From assembly GCA_963995505.1 (NCBI GenBank), contig OZ023190.1, positions 4,048,516 through 4,112,515 on the forward strand: 64,000 nt of DNA. The letters run 5' to 3'. Below, in pieces: positions 32,447 to 45,529 of the stretch. Numbering within the stretch: position 1 is the first letter of the stretch; each line of letters opens with the position of its first letter. This DNA comes from Hypericum androsaemum. Its lineage: Eukaryota > Streptophyta > Magnoliopsida > Malpighiales > Hypericaceae. The translations under genes and the position numbers were made by a program. The notes below the pieces were generated by a model. It saw only the letters and a program-made list of their open reading frames with translations, was not told the origin of the DNA and did no database searches.

Positions 32447-33436
32447 ATTTTTTCTCTATTAATCAATTTTCAAACATCAAAATCCTAATACTATTTAAGC
32501 ATCAAGATCCTATTACTATTTTTCATTTTTTTAAATGTTATGACAGGAGGATCTTGCCAAAAAAATTCCCGTAACCCATTTAACCTAATCTTAAATTGGG
32601 TTCTTTTTTCTATCGAATTCGTGCGTCCAGGTTGTGTTCTTTGTGCAATCCTCGTTCGCCACTTCGTTGAAAATATGGAGTTTTTTAAGGTTATAACATA
32701 TAGATCAATAAAAATCTACCGTTTAAAAAAAAAAACTAATCTAAATAAGTTTTCAAAATGAACACTAATCCCAAAGAGCACCAAAGAACCAGACATCAAC
32801 GGTTAGTGTCCAATCACTGGAAGGAGGAGGAAAAAAAAAACCATTCATGGCCCTTGGTGCTTCCTCTTGCAACTCACAACTCTTCACAAATTGGGAATTT
32901 AATTTTCCGAACATTCGGAAAAAAAAAACCCTCATCCATGCAAATTTCAATGTCTTAACTTCCAATTGCATGTCAATTGTCAGATGCTAAGCAATTAGTA
33001 ACGTCCGACAACAGATTAGCACTTGTTTCTTTTGCATTGGATTGTCACAAATCCTACGGTAAGTAAATTTCTTTGCAATTTTAATTTGGGTTTGTCTCTA
33101 AGAACATAAACGAAGTGCTTTTTTTTGTGTGCGCGCGCGTGCGTGTCTATGATCTTCTGGTACCGAAGTGCGGTTACTTGTATGACAAGTTACGTGCAAT
33201 TGAATCTGTTATACCCTGTTTTCATCTGGGTTTTGGGTTATTTCTACATTGGTGATGTTTGAGGACCAGAACAAGAGGCTTCTTGCGTGTCGAGTTTTAT
33301 GTTCTTATTGTTTTTTATAACGGTAAATTATTACACTGCCAACCTTGGACCTCCTAGATATTTACAACGCCTTATGTCGTTGGACTACAACCTCTTTGGC
33401 ATCCTTATTGTTTCTGATGTATGCAGATAATAACAT
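32447..33436 (+). other. AT-rich spacer, then 5' UTR exon and intron of the Ser/His-rich gene
   Basis: 32447-32990 is AT-rich and I see no gene in it. From about 33000, a likely 5' UTR exon ends at 33058 before GTAAGT, and an intron runs to ATGCAG at 33426. The intron contains a GTGCGCGCGCGTGCGTG run (about 33129-33146) and a SINE (33314-33403). Confidence 0.5.
33314..33403 (-). mobile_element. tRNA-derived SINE, copy 3
   Basis: Minus-strand copy sharing 'gatatttacaacgcctta' and 'ggtaaattattacac' with copy 1 on the plus-strand text. It is flanked by a perfect 10-bp duplication CTTATTGTTT at 33304-33313 and 33404-33413. It lies in the 5' UTR intron of the Ser/His-rich gene. Confidence 0.75.
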
Positions 33437-35321
33437 ATGATGGCAGACTCACAATCATGTGTATCTACCAAATTCAGCTGTTCTCCTTCTGGCCATTCAC
33501 AATCAGGTTTGGAGCCTCTCCTACATTCCTTCCTGTGTGTGATTTGGAGTCGGATCCACTAATTTGAGCAATGGTCCTTCAGGGAAAGTTAAGCAGCCAC
33601 TAGTGAAAGCAACAGGGTTGGAAGAAGCAGCTTTAGACCTGTCAAAGTTGCGTAGTCCTTTGGACAGATCGAAGAGTACGAAGAGGCGATGTCGAGCCTG
33701 TCAACGGAAGTATATGGAGTTGGGATCTGTCTCTTGTCAGGCTGATGGGGTCAGGAGTAAAGGGTCCGCGGAGAATAAGAAGGATGTTGAGCCGGCCGGA
33801 TGCTGTGTATTGCCTGAGCAGCTAAGGAATTGTAGGACTTCTAGATCAGACGCTTGTTCATCTCATTGCTCTTTTGGTCATGCCAGGTTTGTCAATCGGG
33901 CTGTCGAAGATGATTCACGTACTCAAACCGAGCAGAGGCTAGACGAGGCAGCGTGCAATTTTCCTTCGGAAGTTGCAGATGCGATCAAGCGTATTGAATC
34001 TGGCGTCCTGGCATTGCGGCTCATTGCGGAGAAATTGGAAGCAGATAGTCACAGTGGGGTAGCAATTGAAGATATGGTGCCTAGTTCTGTTTGTTCTTCA
34101 ATACAAGCAAATGTAGAAAAGGAAATTTCAGTTGGAAAGATGAGTTGCGTTGGCCAGACCGATGATAGAACTCGAGAATTTGTGCAAAGTCAAGCACAAA
34201 TGGCTTCCAAGTGTATGAATGATTCATTGAGAAGTCAAAGGCAGGATCAAAAGGCTAATAACATCTTAGAGAAGTTCTTGAAATTCAGTCAGGAACCTGC
34301 AGGCAAGAAACACCAGAATGGTCAGTATGTTTACGGATTGCGGGTCTCTCCCAGTCCTGATGAAGTAGCCAAGAAACCAAGTTCATCAGCCCCTAAATCT
34401 TACCAAGATAGCCTTATTCAGGGCACATTGAGGCATGGAAGACTTGCAGACAGACCAAGATCAGTTCAGAGGCCATCGATGCCATCCGAATCAGCGGGAT
34501 TCGCAGCGAGGAGTGTTAGCAGATCGATGGCTCCCCATCTGATTGCCAGTTCCATACAATCAGGTTCCTATAGAAGTAAGATCAGGAATGTCTCCAAGAA
34601 CATGAGCAGAGGCAGGGCTTCCCGTAGAAGCAATGTTCGGCCGTTCAGGTTGGAAGATTCGGAGGAGGTAGCCTCATCAAGCTCTAGCTATGGTTATATG
34701 TCCACAAGCCAGCATCAAACAGCTTCTACCCGGAACAGCGACACTCGCAGCAGCGAATATTCCGCGCCAAGTAACAATTCAGGTAGGACTAGTGCAAGCT
34801 CATCTAGGGGAAGTCTCGGTAACTCTTTTAGTTCATCATCAAGTAGCCAAAACCAAAGTGCTTCTTCTCCTCCTCCACAACGAAATGCACGTAGAAAAAC
34901 ACGCGGATCAAGCATCGCGAAGCCAACAGGCAGGCTAAGGAGGCTCAAAGACAAACTCGGACTGATATTCCACCACCACCACCATCACCACCATCATCAC
35001 CACCAGAAGGAGTCCATGTGGAGTAACTTGCACCATATGCTCGGCCTCGGAGCCCGGAAGAACGAGGATCACAAGAAACAAGCAGGGGAAAGGAGACCTG
35101 AGAGGAGAAAGGCAGTAGTGAAGAAGAACCAGGTCGGCCATTTTCGTGGACTCGTCGAAGGATTGATGAGGCACACCAAGAATTCCAAGAAACCAGAGAC
35201 TTGGAAGGCAAGAAAGGGTCATGGAGTGAAGTTGCCAAGTAAAGGGAGGACGAAGCTAGGCCTTGCGGTGGGGAATAAGAAAAAGTTGCAGCATCTTAAC
35301 CAATTCAAGAAATTAACATAG
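33437..35321 (+). CDS. Ser/Arg-rich plant protein with His tract (possibly KOKOPELLI-like)
   Basis: Function unknown. The model has a short exon 33437-33506 (MMADSQSCVSTKFSCSPSG...) and a long exon 33583-35321. Joining across the 76-bp intron gives ...HSQSGKVKQP in frame. Visible features: a Cys pair in RRCRACQRKY; a helical segment, EVADAIKRIESGVLALRLIA; a long Ser/Arg-rich low-complexity middle; then LKDKLGLIF followed by 11 His and WSNLHHMLG; and a basic C-terminus rich in Lys/Arg that could act as a nuclear signal. The LGLIF-His-run layout resembles plant proteins labelled KOKOPELLI-like, as I recall, but this is weak. No membrane segment or enzyme domain is visible. An upstream TTG at 33564 in the second exon is not needed as a start. 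Confidence 0.75.
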
Positions 35322-35950
35322 CTTAAGTCTTCTGCAATTTCTTGAGTTATGTATAGACATTGATATCTTTGTCAACTTCCCTAAAAAAAAATATATCTTT
35401 TTCAAAAGAAAATTAAATAAAAAGTTATTTTTAATTAATTTTTTGGATGTAAATGTTTCTTTCAAATCTTAGTCATTATCAATGTCACTTAGCAAATAGA
35501 ACTTTATAGATGGCTAACTCAAGTTGATATCTGCTAAATTGATTGTCTACTTGGCTGCACATTCAAAATCGTGTGAGAATATTTGTTTGGTGAAATGAGA
35601 CTAAAAATGATAACGAAGGCAAGACATTAGATAGTGATATGGTTAGCGGCTTAGATGCCAGTTAAATAAAATTTTTATCACATTATATTATATGAAGGTA
35701 AAGCATTATTTTAAGGTCTTAGAGTCTTTGACCGTAAAATATTTGTTAAGATAAATTTGATTAATTTGAATTTAAATTAATCGATAATATGATAGTTGGC
35801 ATAATAAGAAAAGTCGAGAAAGAAAGGAAGGGGTGCAACCAAATTGGGCTCCTCGGCTGTCTCTCGTTTCCATCGACGAAGCTCCAAAAGCTTCTCCCTT
35901 TCCCACTCTTAAATCTCTCACCACCAACCCCACCACACTCACTCTCTCTC

Positions 35951-35981
<31 letters not shown>

Positions 35982-36128
35982 ACACATTGTTCGTATTGCT
36001 TCAACCGGAGGAGGAGGAGGAGGTAAGTCCGAAAATGGATCTTCAAAACCATTGCATCAATCTTAACGAGTTCGTGTTAAACCGAAATGGGTTTGTTTTG
36101 TTTTGTAGGGTAGGGGGGGAAAGAAAGA
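35322..36128 (+). other. Spacer and 5' leader of CAC2 with CT microsatellite
   Basis: 35322-35780 is AT-rich with no gene seen. From about 35830 the sequence becomes CT-rich, with a (CT)n tract at about 35939-35982, then GGAGGAGGAGGAGG. This is typical of the 5' leader of a plant housekeeping gene. Frames here rich in Ser-Leu or Arg-Glu come from the microsatellite. Confidence 0.6.
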
Positions 36129-39100
36129 TGGAGGCCACATTGCCCGCTTGCAAATCTTTTGTTACCTGCACCCCTGTAAAGTTGCCCCCTTTCCATTTTC
36201 TCATCTCTTTCCCTTTTTGGGTTCCTTTCTTTTTGTTGAATTGGTTGTTTTCGGGTTTAATCTTCGCGCGTGCTTATCTGTTCTTCGCGCGTTTGTATCG
36301 GTTTGGTCTCATTATGGACTATGGGAGAAGGTGGCGATGATTCGAGTTTGTTCTTTTACACATTTTTCTGACAAGTATTCAATGTGAGGAGTTTTTGGTG
36401 TAGTTTTCTTTGTCAATGAGCCTTAATTAGCTTATTAGGTAGAAAGTGAGTGCCTTTAGGTTGGTTGGAAACTTGGTTGATCCTTGCTTCGGATTTGTAA
36501 GTTTGGTTTTTTCGATTTTTATTCTCTTAATCTTGCCATTTTTCGGATGGGGTGCAGTGGTTGAAATTGGAAAATGCTCCATGCATTGTGCTATTGATAT
36601 TTGTTGAGTTTGCGAGGCTGTAAAATGTAGTTCAATAACATCAGCGGCTTGCTTGCTAGGATTTCTGCTCTGTTCCTTATTTCGTATCAGGGATGATATG
36701 GTTTCTTTACACGAAAAGAGTAATTATTTTCTTGGTTCAATTACAGGGATTATTCATGGGGAGAACAAGAGGAATCAAGAGTCCCCAATGTAGCTTTGTT
36801 GCAGGAAGCAAGGTTAAGTTTCCTAAGCAAAGAGCCCAGGCTGCGAAAGTTAGTCGCAGAGCTAATATGAATGGAGCCGTTGGTGTTACATGTAGCGCAG
36901 AGAAGATTCTTGTGGCTAATAGAGGAGAAATCGCTGTTCGTGTCATTAGAACTGCTCACGAGATGGGGATACCTTGTGTTGCTGTTTACTCTACCATAGA
37001 CAAAGATGCACTTCATGTGAAATTGGCAGACGAAGCAGTATGCATCGGTGAAGCAGCAAGTAATCAATCGTAAGTTCTTCTAGTTCCGCCTGTGAATTCT
37101 ACGTCTAGGTACTGGTCGAAAGTTCTGTTACCATATGCAATTATCTTGTGTTTGCAAGCGTCCATAAAATGTTTAAATGGAAGAGGAAAATACAGTCAGC
37201 TGTTATGGGTCGTATCAATTCAAGTTTCATCTGTAGAAAAAATAATTATTCAGTCTTGAAGGGACTTTGGTACTGTAATTATTATTTTTAAACTTTCTTA
37301 ATCCTCTTTGCGAGCAGAATTCCAACTTCAGTAATTATTTTTTGTGGGTAATGGACCTCATGGAAAGTGAGTATTACCATTGCATGCATCCTGACCTGTA
37401 TACAAAAAGCACTAGGATCTTTTGTACCTGTTGAGAGTTTCCCAAATTATACCCTTTGAAAGTACTTTGTTCTGGTTCTTATGTTGCAGCTTGTTCATGG
37501 TTATATTTACTTCCCGCCTGGGATAATATTCAATCATTTACTTTGAATTTCTTGTATACAGATACTTGGTTATTACAAATGTTCTGTCTGCTGCTGTCAG
37601 CCGTAAGTGCACAATGCTACATCCTGGATATGGTTTCCTTGCAGAAATGCAACCTTTGTTGACGTGTGCAGAGAACACGGAGTAAACTTCATTGGACCCA
37701 ATGTAAGTGTATACACCAGATTTATGAGTGATAAACCACTGTATTGCTAAAAGATTCTGGGGCAATCCGTATGTTACACTCATTTGTCACTTGTAATGAA
37801 ATTATGAATGATATTGTGTCTCGTGTCCATTTTAAAGTTGATTTTTGTTGAGACTAATTACTTAATTCATCATTTCCTGCAAACTCCCAAGTTATGCTTC
37901 CAGGGTATCTATTCAACATAGTGCAGATATTCTAGTTTCCATATTCCTGTAAGTTATCTCTTACAATATGAACCATGGACTGAGCTGACCTTCCTAGTTT
38001 CTATCAAGAAATAGACCAAAGTTAATGCAGAGAAATGTTCTTTCCCTTTGATGGCCCTGTCCCAAATCATATGTTAAATTATGTAAATAATGGGGTTGTC
38101 TTATGGAAATTGTGCTTCTTTTGCAGTATTTGGGATATTGACTTTATTTGGTTACCGTTTCTCTTAGATCATGTTCACTTTCTTTTCTAATCCTTAAATC
38201 CTTCTTTATTGAATAAAGTCCTCAAAAACAGAAACTTTCTGACCATTTCTGTACTTCTCTTTGCTATTTTTGCAAAAAATAAAACGAATTGGGAACATGA
38301 CCTGACAAAACGAACTGCCTTAACTTCTGCTTCTTTAAAACGTACTCAAAATTACTGCAAGCTAGTCCTCAAAGATGGGGCTAAGGGATCTTTAATTTCT
38401 TGTCAGTCGGACAGTATCCAAGTCATGGGTGACAAATCAACTGCCAGGGATACGATGAAGAATGCTGGTGTTCCAACTGTACCTGGGAGTGATGGATTAT
38501 TAGAGGTACTATGCATTGGCAGAACTTGGAAACCTGAGCCCCTGGAGTCAAAGCTGTTAAAAAGTTACCGGCACTATTGATTTGGTTAAAAAATTTATTG
38601 TTGATTGCTGCTGCAGACCACTGAGGAAGCAATAAGAGTTGCAGATCAGATTGGTTATCCTGTGATGATCAAGGTATTATATTTTTGAAGTTACTGTAGT
38701 TGGTTGTATTTCTAGGAGTGAGGAAAACAGCATGCTGCTTGTTTCTCTTCAGTTAATGGTTGATATCTCTTACATGATGTGAAGGTAATTTCTACATCTG
38801 ACTAGTAATGTACTCTTGAAAAGGCAACAGCAGGTGGTGAAGGACGTGGGATGCGTCTTGCCAAGGAACCCAATGAGTTCGTTAAGTTGCTGCAGGTATG
38901 TTCTTATTCCGAGATTTTTGTTTGAGATGCAGCTATTGCTTTTACTTCTACCCTGTCCAGCTGAACAAAATGTTGAGTTTATATCCTGCCGGGTAAACAG
39001 ATCAATCAAATAAAACTTAAAAGCGGTCACCATGGAGGAAACATTACTTAATTTTACACGTTGACTAAAAAATGGCTGCTTAGTTGGCCTTCTTTATTTT

Positions 39101-42100
39101 CCATCTCTTAGTCATTTGAGCCTACTTTTTAAACTTAATTAGATATAGTAAAGCTACTTGTACTCTGAACCATATTAAATCCCCTTAATACTCTAGATCG
39201 GATTCACATCATTTATTCCTGGAACTTGTTTGCATCTGAGTTTGGGGTACATTGCTGAAAGCATTTTCTCAAATTAAATGACGACCGCATCTTTTGTTTT
39301 CTCTTTCTATATACTGCCCACCCAAACTAGCAGCACATAAGGACAACTGATGTTTATTAAATTTTGTAGTGGAACCATGAAGAAAATGAACAATTTATGT
39401 GTTTGTATTTCTTTTCCATGACTTTTTTTGGTTCATTAAAAGCTTACCCCTGTTTTTTGCCTGAGATAGCAAGCCAAGAGTGAAGCTGCAGCTGCATTTG
39501 GAAATGACGGAGTTTATTTAGAGAAGTATATTCAGAATCCAAGGCACATTGAGTTCCAGGTAAACGCATCTTAGGAAAAAATTCCTGTCAATGTGATTAG
39601 TTGATTAAAATAAACAGGGGCCAAATTTGTAAATAGGGAGGTCCATGCTAAAGTTATCAAGCTTTAAGAAGTCTAACACTTAAACATGTTAATTTCACCT
39701 TTCTAGATTCATTCTAGATATTCTAGCAGTAAGTATACAGATGAGTTCTTGTTTTCTTCTTTCGGGTCGAGAACTCTTGTGTTTCCGTTGCCATAATCCA
39801 TGGCTGGAGTCAATCACAGTCGTCTTCCAGCAAGTGTCTGTCCATTCACAAGACTCAACCTCGAGAACTTTCTCAAGGGAATCCACTTTGCTTAACAATT
39901 GGATCAATTACCTTTTGATTTAGAGATAAATTCTGATCCAAGTCTCACTCTTAGAAATATTTTGCTTTCGGTTTCGTGTAGCCCACTCTCAACTTCAAGT
40001 AAATCGCAAGGACTTACAATTGCCTCAATTATGGAATGTATTGTAGGTTCTCGCTGACAAGCATGGCAATGTCGTCCACTTTGGTGAGCGTGACTGTAGC
40101 ATCCAGGTACGGGTATTTGCATGCTGTTTAGTTCATGACTTCCAAGTACCATTACGAAGTGCTGGGCATCTGATATGCACATAAGCTGTTTATTATTTAG
40201 TTTGGCGACATAATTCATTTCCATGTACCATCTGGTACTTCTGTTCTTTTTGGCTTTAACAATAAGGGTAAGGGTAATAGTCATTTTAGATTGGCATTAA
40301 TTTGTATGGTTTATATTTAGTTTAGGTCATTATTGGCCAAGGTCCAATCAATGTCCAGATGATTTTTTTAGCCATCACTGGTAGAGATCGATTATCACGT
40401 TGCGGATATGATTGCCAGTTTTTGCAGAGTCAGGGTTTGTCGGCTTTATGATGCAGAGTCTTAGTTCGGGGGGACTATGTTTTTGTTTCGTCTTTGTATG
40501 TTTGCAGTAAGCATGAAGCATCAGTGAATGTGCTGATTATTTGTTCCGCAATACAGTTTTCATCCATGACGTGTTTCTTTAAGTTTAAAAGAGCGTAGGT
40601 TTCTTTTTTGGTTTTCCTTTGAGGTCACTTCAGATTCTGGTAGAAAAATTTGGTGCTTGCAGTAACATCAACTGCTTTTTATTTATTCAGCGACGTAACC
40701 AGAAGCTGTTAGAAGAGGCACCATCCCCTGCTCTGACACCTGAATTGCGCAAAGCAATGGGTGATGCAGCGGTTGCAGCAGCTGCATCAATAGGATATAT
40801 TGGTGTTGGAACTGTAGAGTTTCTTTTGGATGAAAGGGGTCAATTCTACTTCATGGAAATGAATACTCGCATTCAGGTTGAATTTCTGTTTTTGTTTAGA
40901 AAGAAAATTGCATTTGATGCTTATTCGGGATAGAAACTGCAATTCATTTGGTTTGCAGTAGGGAGTATCACCTAAAAGGTTTTTTGTTTGCTCAAAATTA
41001 CAGGTTGAGCATCCTGTGACTGAAATGATTTATTCTGTTGATTTGATTGGGGAACAAATTCGAGTAGCCATGGGTGAAAAACTCCGCTTCAAACAGGTAT
41101 TGTGGGTTGGTTAGGGGATTTTGTGTTGTGCAATTCGCATCATTCAGGCATCTGAATATTTTGAGTGGGGCATTTTACACAGGAAGAGATAATACTCAGA
41201 GGACATTCAATCGAGTGTCGTATTAATGCAGAAGATGCATTCAAGGGTTTCCGTCCAGGACCAGGTGCGTGTGTCTAATGAAATTGATTAGGAACTCCGC
41301 ATACAATTTAGTTTCTTGACGTTGCTCTTTCCCTCACTGAATATCATTTTCATGATGTGCCACCTTTACATACCAAAATGTATGGCATGTTTAGCTTTTT
41401 GACTCCGACCTGCTGATTCAGTCAGCTACTCGTATCCGGGGACAACATTAGAGCTTAGGTCTCTTGGCATTTCTTTGCGCATACTTGCATCTCCATGCTT
41501 GGCAGTGTTTCTAGTGCTTGATTGTAGTCATACTTTTCTGACCTCATTGGTATCTGATTTTCTGTTCTCAAGGAACAGCTTAAGCGCAGCCATGTTTACT
41601 ATTTTCTGGATACTTGTTTGGTTTTTCATCCACAGGGAAAATAACAACATACTTGCCATCCGGAGGCCCTTTCGTCAGAATGGATAGCCATGTTTACCCC
41701 GATTATGTTGTTCCTCCGACCTATGACTCTCTTATAGGAAAGGTTTGTTATGCATCTTTGCCTTGTTATGTTGCTTTTGATGAGACAAGGCACTTGCACG
41801 TTTGGCTGATGTCAATATTAGTATCTCACTGTTGGACCCCGTTGTTTATTCTATGTGCTCTTGTCGAACAAGAGCGAATGGCCAGTGTGGTACTTTTGAT
41901 TGTTTTTGGCCTAATTATGATCTTACTTGCGATAAGATGCTGTGTGTGCCTTGAGATTTCTTTGCTGAATTCAGTCAGTGTGGATCTGAGAATGCTCTGA
42001 ACATTATATTGTCACGAAGTAAATATTACCCAATGGCTGGTTCATTTTGACTTGCTAAGGTCGCTTCGGTTTTTGCCAAAAGTAGCTGGTGACTGAATGA

Positions 42101-43701
42101 TGAGAGTAAATGGCTTTTGCTTATGAACCATCAAAATGTAAATAATTATTTTTCCAATAATGTGGTATCACTGGTCTATGAATTTCTTCCAGAAACATAA
42201 ATCATAGTTCTGCTTTCTTCTATATGATCATGTTTTGGTGCACCCATTTGGCTCCTTCAAAATGGGTAAAGATTATTGTAGTAAACGAACAAATATTGGG
42301 AAGTCAGATATCACTCTGACCCTCGTTTAGTCTGTGAAGGCCACAGCAAGAAAAACCTATACTTGATACCTTCACCGGAACCTAGAGGCTCTCATATGAT
42401 CCTCCGGTGCGAGATGCTTAGAGTCATGATTGTTCCTTGATTCGGTATTTGGATCTGTTCCGATTTGCTTTACCTTGCTCATTATTTCTTCTTTACAACC
42501 TTAAAAGAACTTTCAAAAGTTTTCTTAATAATTTCCTTGACATCTACTTGTAGCTCATTGTGTGGGCGCCAACCAGGGAAAGAGCAATTGAGCGCATGAA
42601 GAGAGCTCTCAGTGATACTATTATTAAAGGTATGCTTTCACAAGCCAAAGTTGAGCTTGCCTCTGTTTCTGACGTCTGCATAAACTCTCGTAAAGGGATT
42701 ACATGATCAAGAGGTGGAGCTTACAATATGGACTGCGTTGGTAATCTGGCACTCTGGTAGTTTATCTCGGACAAACTTTGTTCTGCGCTACTGGAAGGTG
42801 TCTTTCTTCTGAACTAGCCCTTGTGTTTTGGAAGTGTGCAGGAGTTCCCACTACAATAGATTACCACAAACTCATTCTCGAAGTTGAGGTAGGGAAGCTG
42901 TGCCTCGCATGTGGATTACCTCGCAATATTAGATTGTGGTTGGCTCTGTCAATTTCTTGTTCAATAAAAATTGTTTCTTTCTACCTTTACAGGATTTCAA
43001 AAATGGCAAGGTCGATACTGCCTTCATTCCAAAGCACGAGGATGAGTTAAAGGAAGTAAGCATCTAATACCACATTATTCCAAACTCGAAAAAACTTAAT
43101 AATTTAGGCACGAAAAATTGAATGAGAGACACAAATGTAGCATGCCCGTGTTATTAATCTCTGTTGTTATAGCAAAGCCTGTGATCCAAGGATGACTGAT
43201 AAACTTAAAACACAGTAGCCTGAGTCCAACTGCAGTAAAAGGCTGTAATGTAGCTTCAATACGGTGAATGAATCTTATTTCACTAATTATAAAAGTATTC
43301 AAAATTTGAGGCTAAAATACACTAGACTTTGTGTGGCAATACGACATCAATAAATACTTCAAATAGATCCTAATCTTATCCAAGATTACTAGGTATTTAA
43401 GTAGCTGTTGACTATGACCATGTATACATGTGACGAGAGTTGATAATGCATTTCGGCAATTGCTGTCAGGAATAAACTACAAGTTGATAAATGAACTTGG
43501 CTTACACCTGCTAGGATTGATTCCAAATAGCAAGCACAATAACTGAAACGTCGTGGTTATCTAGTTCGCTGATGTTAGACCTGCGGTGTTGCTCAATTTT
43601 AATTTTTACCTCTTGTAGGCTTTAGCTTTTGCATTCAATTCTTAGTTAATGACACCTTCATTTTGTTGTTGCAGCCGGTAGATCGTGCACTAGCGAATTG
43701 A
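36129..43701 (+). CDS. CAC2: Plastid acetyl-CoA carboxylase, biotin carboxylase subunit (frameshift in exon 3)
   Basis: Family role: ATP-dependent carboxylation of biotin on BCCP in the multisubunit plastid ACCase, the first step of fatty-acid synthesis. Fifteen exons: 36129-36176, 36747-37069, 37562-37702, 38407-38505, 38617-38673, 38824-38895, 39470-39559, 40047-40106, 40691-40876, 41004-41096, 41183-41264, 41636-41742, 42554-42629, 42842-42888, 42993-43055, plus the final 43675-43701. A Ser-rich, basic N-terminus looks like a transit peptide, followed by [20 protein letters not shown]. Conserved sites include [37 protein letters not shown] and [17 protein letters not shown]. Two oddities: exon 3 is 141 instead of 142 nt because one A is missing at 37645-37647 (GCAGAAATGC where an Asn codon is expected), giving an early TAA at 37683; and the ATP-loop AGGGGRGM is AGGEGRGM. 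All other junctions are in phase. Confidence 0.9.
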
Positions 43702-45113
43702 GTCACTATGTTGGCCCTCTTGCTTTGACACTGCAAACATATAGAGCTCATTTTGGTTGCAGAACCGCCCGGGATTAATGTGTTAGAATCTAGCCTTGGC
43801 CTGCCACACTTATTCGGGTTTCCTTCCGTTGACGTGCGAATGAAATTTACAAGCTTCGAAGTAGCTTTTGAAGATTTTGAGGTTGTATTTGCTCCTTTAA
43901 TTTGATTGAGAAATGTATAAAACCCCTTTTGACAGGAAAAAGGATGAACTTGTTTGTATGTGGGTCAGATACATTCGATTGTTGGAATTTGGAAATAAGT
44001 GTTTCTTTCTGCTGCATCAGGAAATCCCACTGTGTTTTAGAACTGTGTGATGACAACAAATCACATGTTGGCGAACACAATCTGAATAAAACACAAACAT
44101 ATTGTTGATAATCCGAATATTATTTCTCGAAAATTTCATGAATCATGCATGTAATTAACATATCAGAGGAGGTTAGTGGCTTTTCTCCTTTCGGATTTTG
44201 AGTTCAGTGTGTTGTCATCAACAAAATGCCTTTGATCAATTTTTTTAATAGCTAAATCTGAAATAATTTATTTCCAAAAAAAATAAACTTGGAGCAATCT
44301 CTAGCACTCCATAATCAAATGTATAGCTCGACTGTTATTTATTGCAAAAAAAAAGGAATATTGCAATCTAGAAATAATATTTCAAAGGGTAAACTTCTCA
44401 ACCATTTGAGTTTGCTCTTATAGTAGCTCGACTGCTTCAACTATTTGGTCTTCAAAAAATAGTCTGCAATTTTACCTTGACACCTGCATATATATTTGGA
44501 CTAGAATGGAAAATACTCATTGGGAGAGTCACTCTAAAGGATCTGGTGTTGTGCTACGTGTCACCTTGTGTAATATATGCTTAATTTGTTTTAATACCAC
44601 TGTAGAATTTGTGTATGTAATTTAAAATATTAAGATAATAATTAAGTAAATTTTCAATACGTATAGAGTATTTCAGTTTAGAAAATTTACCCGACTCAAA
44701 CATGCATTAATCGGTCTAATAAATTTTCGGAACTTTGTGATATAAAAAAACTAGCCAAAAGGCATATAACATGTCTCTCTTGAAGTGGCAATATTGCCAT
44801 TCTTGGATTGGTAGCCATAATTAAGGAAACCACTCACCATATGGAATCCGGATTGTTGATGTCAATACATGCCTTCGATTCCTGGACCAATTGAATGTAC
44901 ATTTACAGACATTTATTTTAACTTTACTAAAAATTTTAACAAAATACCAATCGACACTCGATATAAGATTATTATATGCTATGAAAAAAATCATGGAACA
45001 TAATAACAGTGTTAAAAATCCAAAACTTGAAACATTTAAATCTACGAGTACGTAGTAGAGTCTGATTTATTATGATCTATTAATCTCTCGTAACAAGCTA
45101 ATGAAGTGACACT
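43702..45113. other. Intergenic, no gene seen
   Basis: 43702-44130 is the likely CAC2 3' UTR and terminator region (AT-rich; no clear signal chosen). 44130-45113 is AT-rich, with no frame of interest and no match to other parts of the window that I noticed. Confidence 0.5.
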
Positions 45114-45461
45114 TCAGTCAGTCTCCTTTCTTGCTGTGACCGTCTTCCCATTCTCCACCTTCTTCCGGTCGGTCCCCGAGGACTCCTCACCAACCCGGGG
45201 AGGAGGCTGATCACCATCTTCGTCGTCGTCGCTGTCGGATTCGTAGAGGAGCTTTTCGTCCTCGTCGCAGACCCTAATGATCACTTCGCGCTCCGACTTG
45301 GGGCAGGACCTGGAGATGCGCACGTTGGTCAGCTGATCTGCTTGGTGGGGAGTGTAGTTGAGGAAGGCCATGTAGGAGGACACTTCGATGTTGACCAACG
45401 TGTGGTCCTCGGTTGTCTCGATCGATATCACTTTCGCTGGCTCGAAATCTCTTCCCGACAT
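45114..45461 (-). CDS. Small acidic-tail family protein, third member
   Basis: I do not recognise a named family. Single exon, 115 residues from the ATG at 45461; a GTG six bases upstream is not a start. The core contains AKVISIETTED, NIEVSSY, LTNVRISRSCPKSE and R-V-C, then LLYESDSDDDEDGDQ, a Pro-rich spacer (PPPRVGEESSG), and ends in a basic Lys/Arg/Thr-rich tail instead of the pure acidic run of unit 1. The order of conserved residues matches the 7.2-kb protein, and the linker matches the 25.7-kb protein, so it combines features of both and may be closest to the ancestral form. A TATA (GATATATAGAG context) lies about 60 bp upstream. No signal peptide or membrane helix is seen. Confidence 0.6.
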   Translation of the reverse strand: MSGRDFEPAKVISIETTEDHTLVNIEVSSYMAFLNYTPHQADQLTNVRISRSCPKSEREVIIRVCDEDEKLLYESDSDDDEDGDQPPPRVGEESSGTDRKKVENGKTVTARKETD

Positions 45462-45516
45462 GACCACGACGATGATCTTTTAGGCTCGAACTCAAGACCT
45501 CGTGGTGCAGTGCGGG

Positions 45517-45525
45517 GATATATAG
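45517..45525 (-). promoter_or_regulatory. TATA box of third acidic-tail gene
   Basis: Plus-strand GGATATATAGAGAC, about 60 bp upstream of the ATG at 45461 when read on the minus strand. The TATATAGAGA core is the same as in the two relatives. Confidence 0.5.
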
Positions 45526-45529
45526 AGAC

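Noticed and set aside
34690..35238. Antisense and shifted frames across the Ser/His-rich exon
   Set aside because: Shadow readings. The plus-strand frame has 585 codons and is continuous with an upstream exon by splicing.
35772..36066. Frames rich in Arg-Glu or Ser-Leu
   Set aside because: Products of the CT/GA microsatellite in the CAC2 5' leader.
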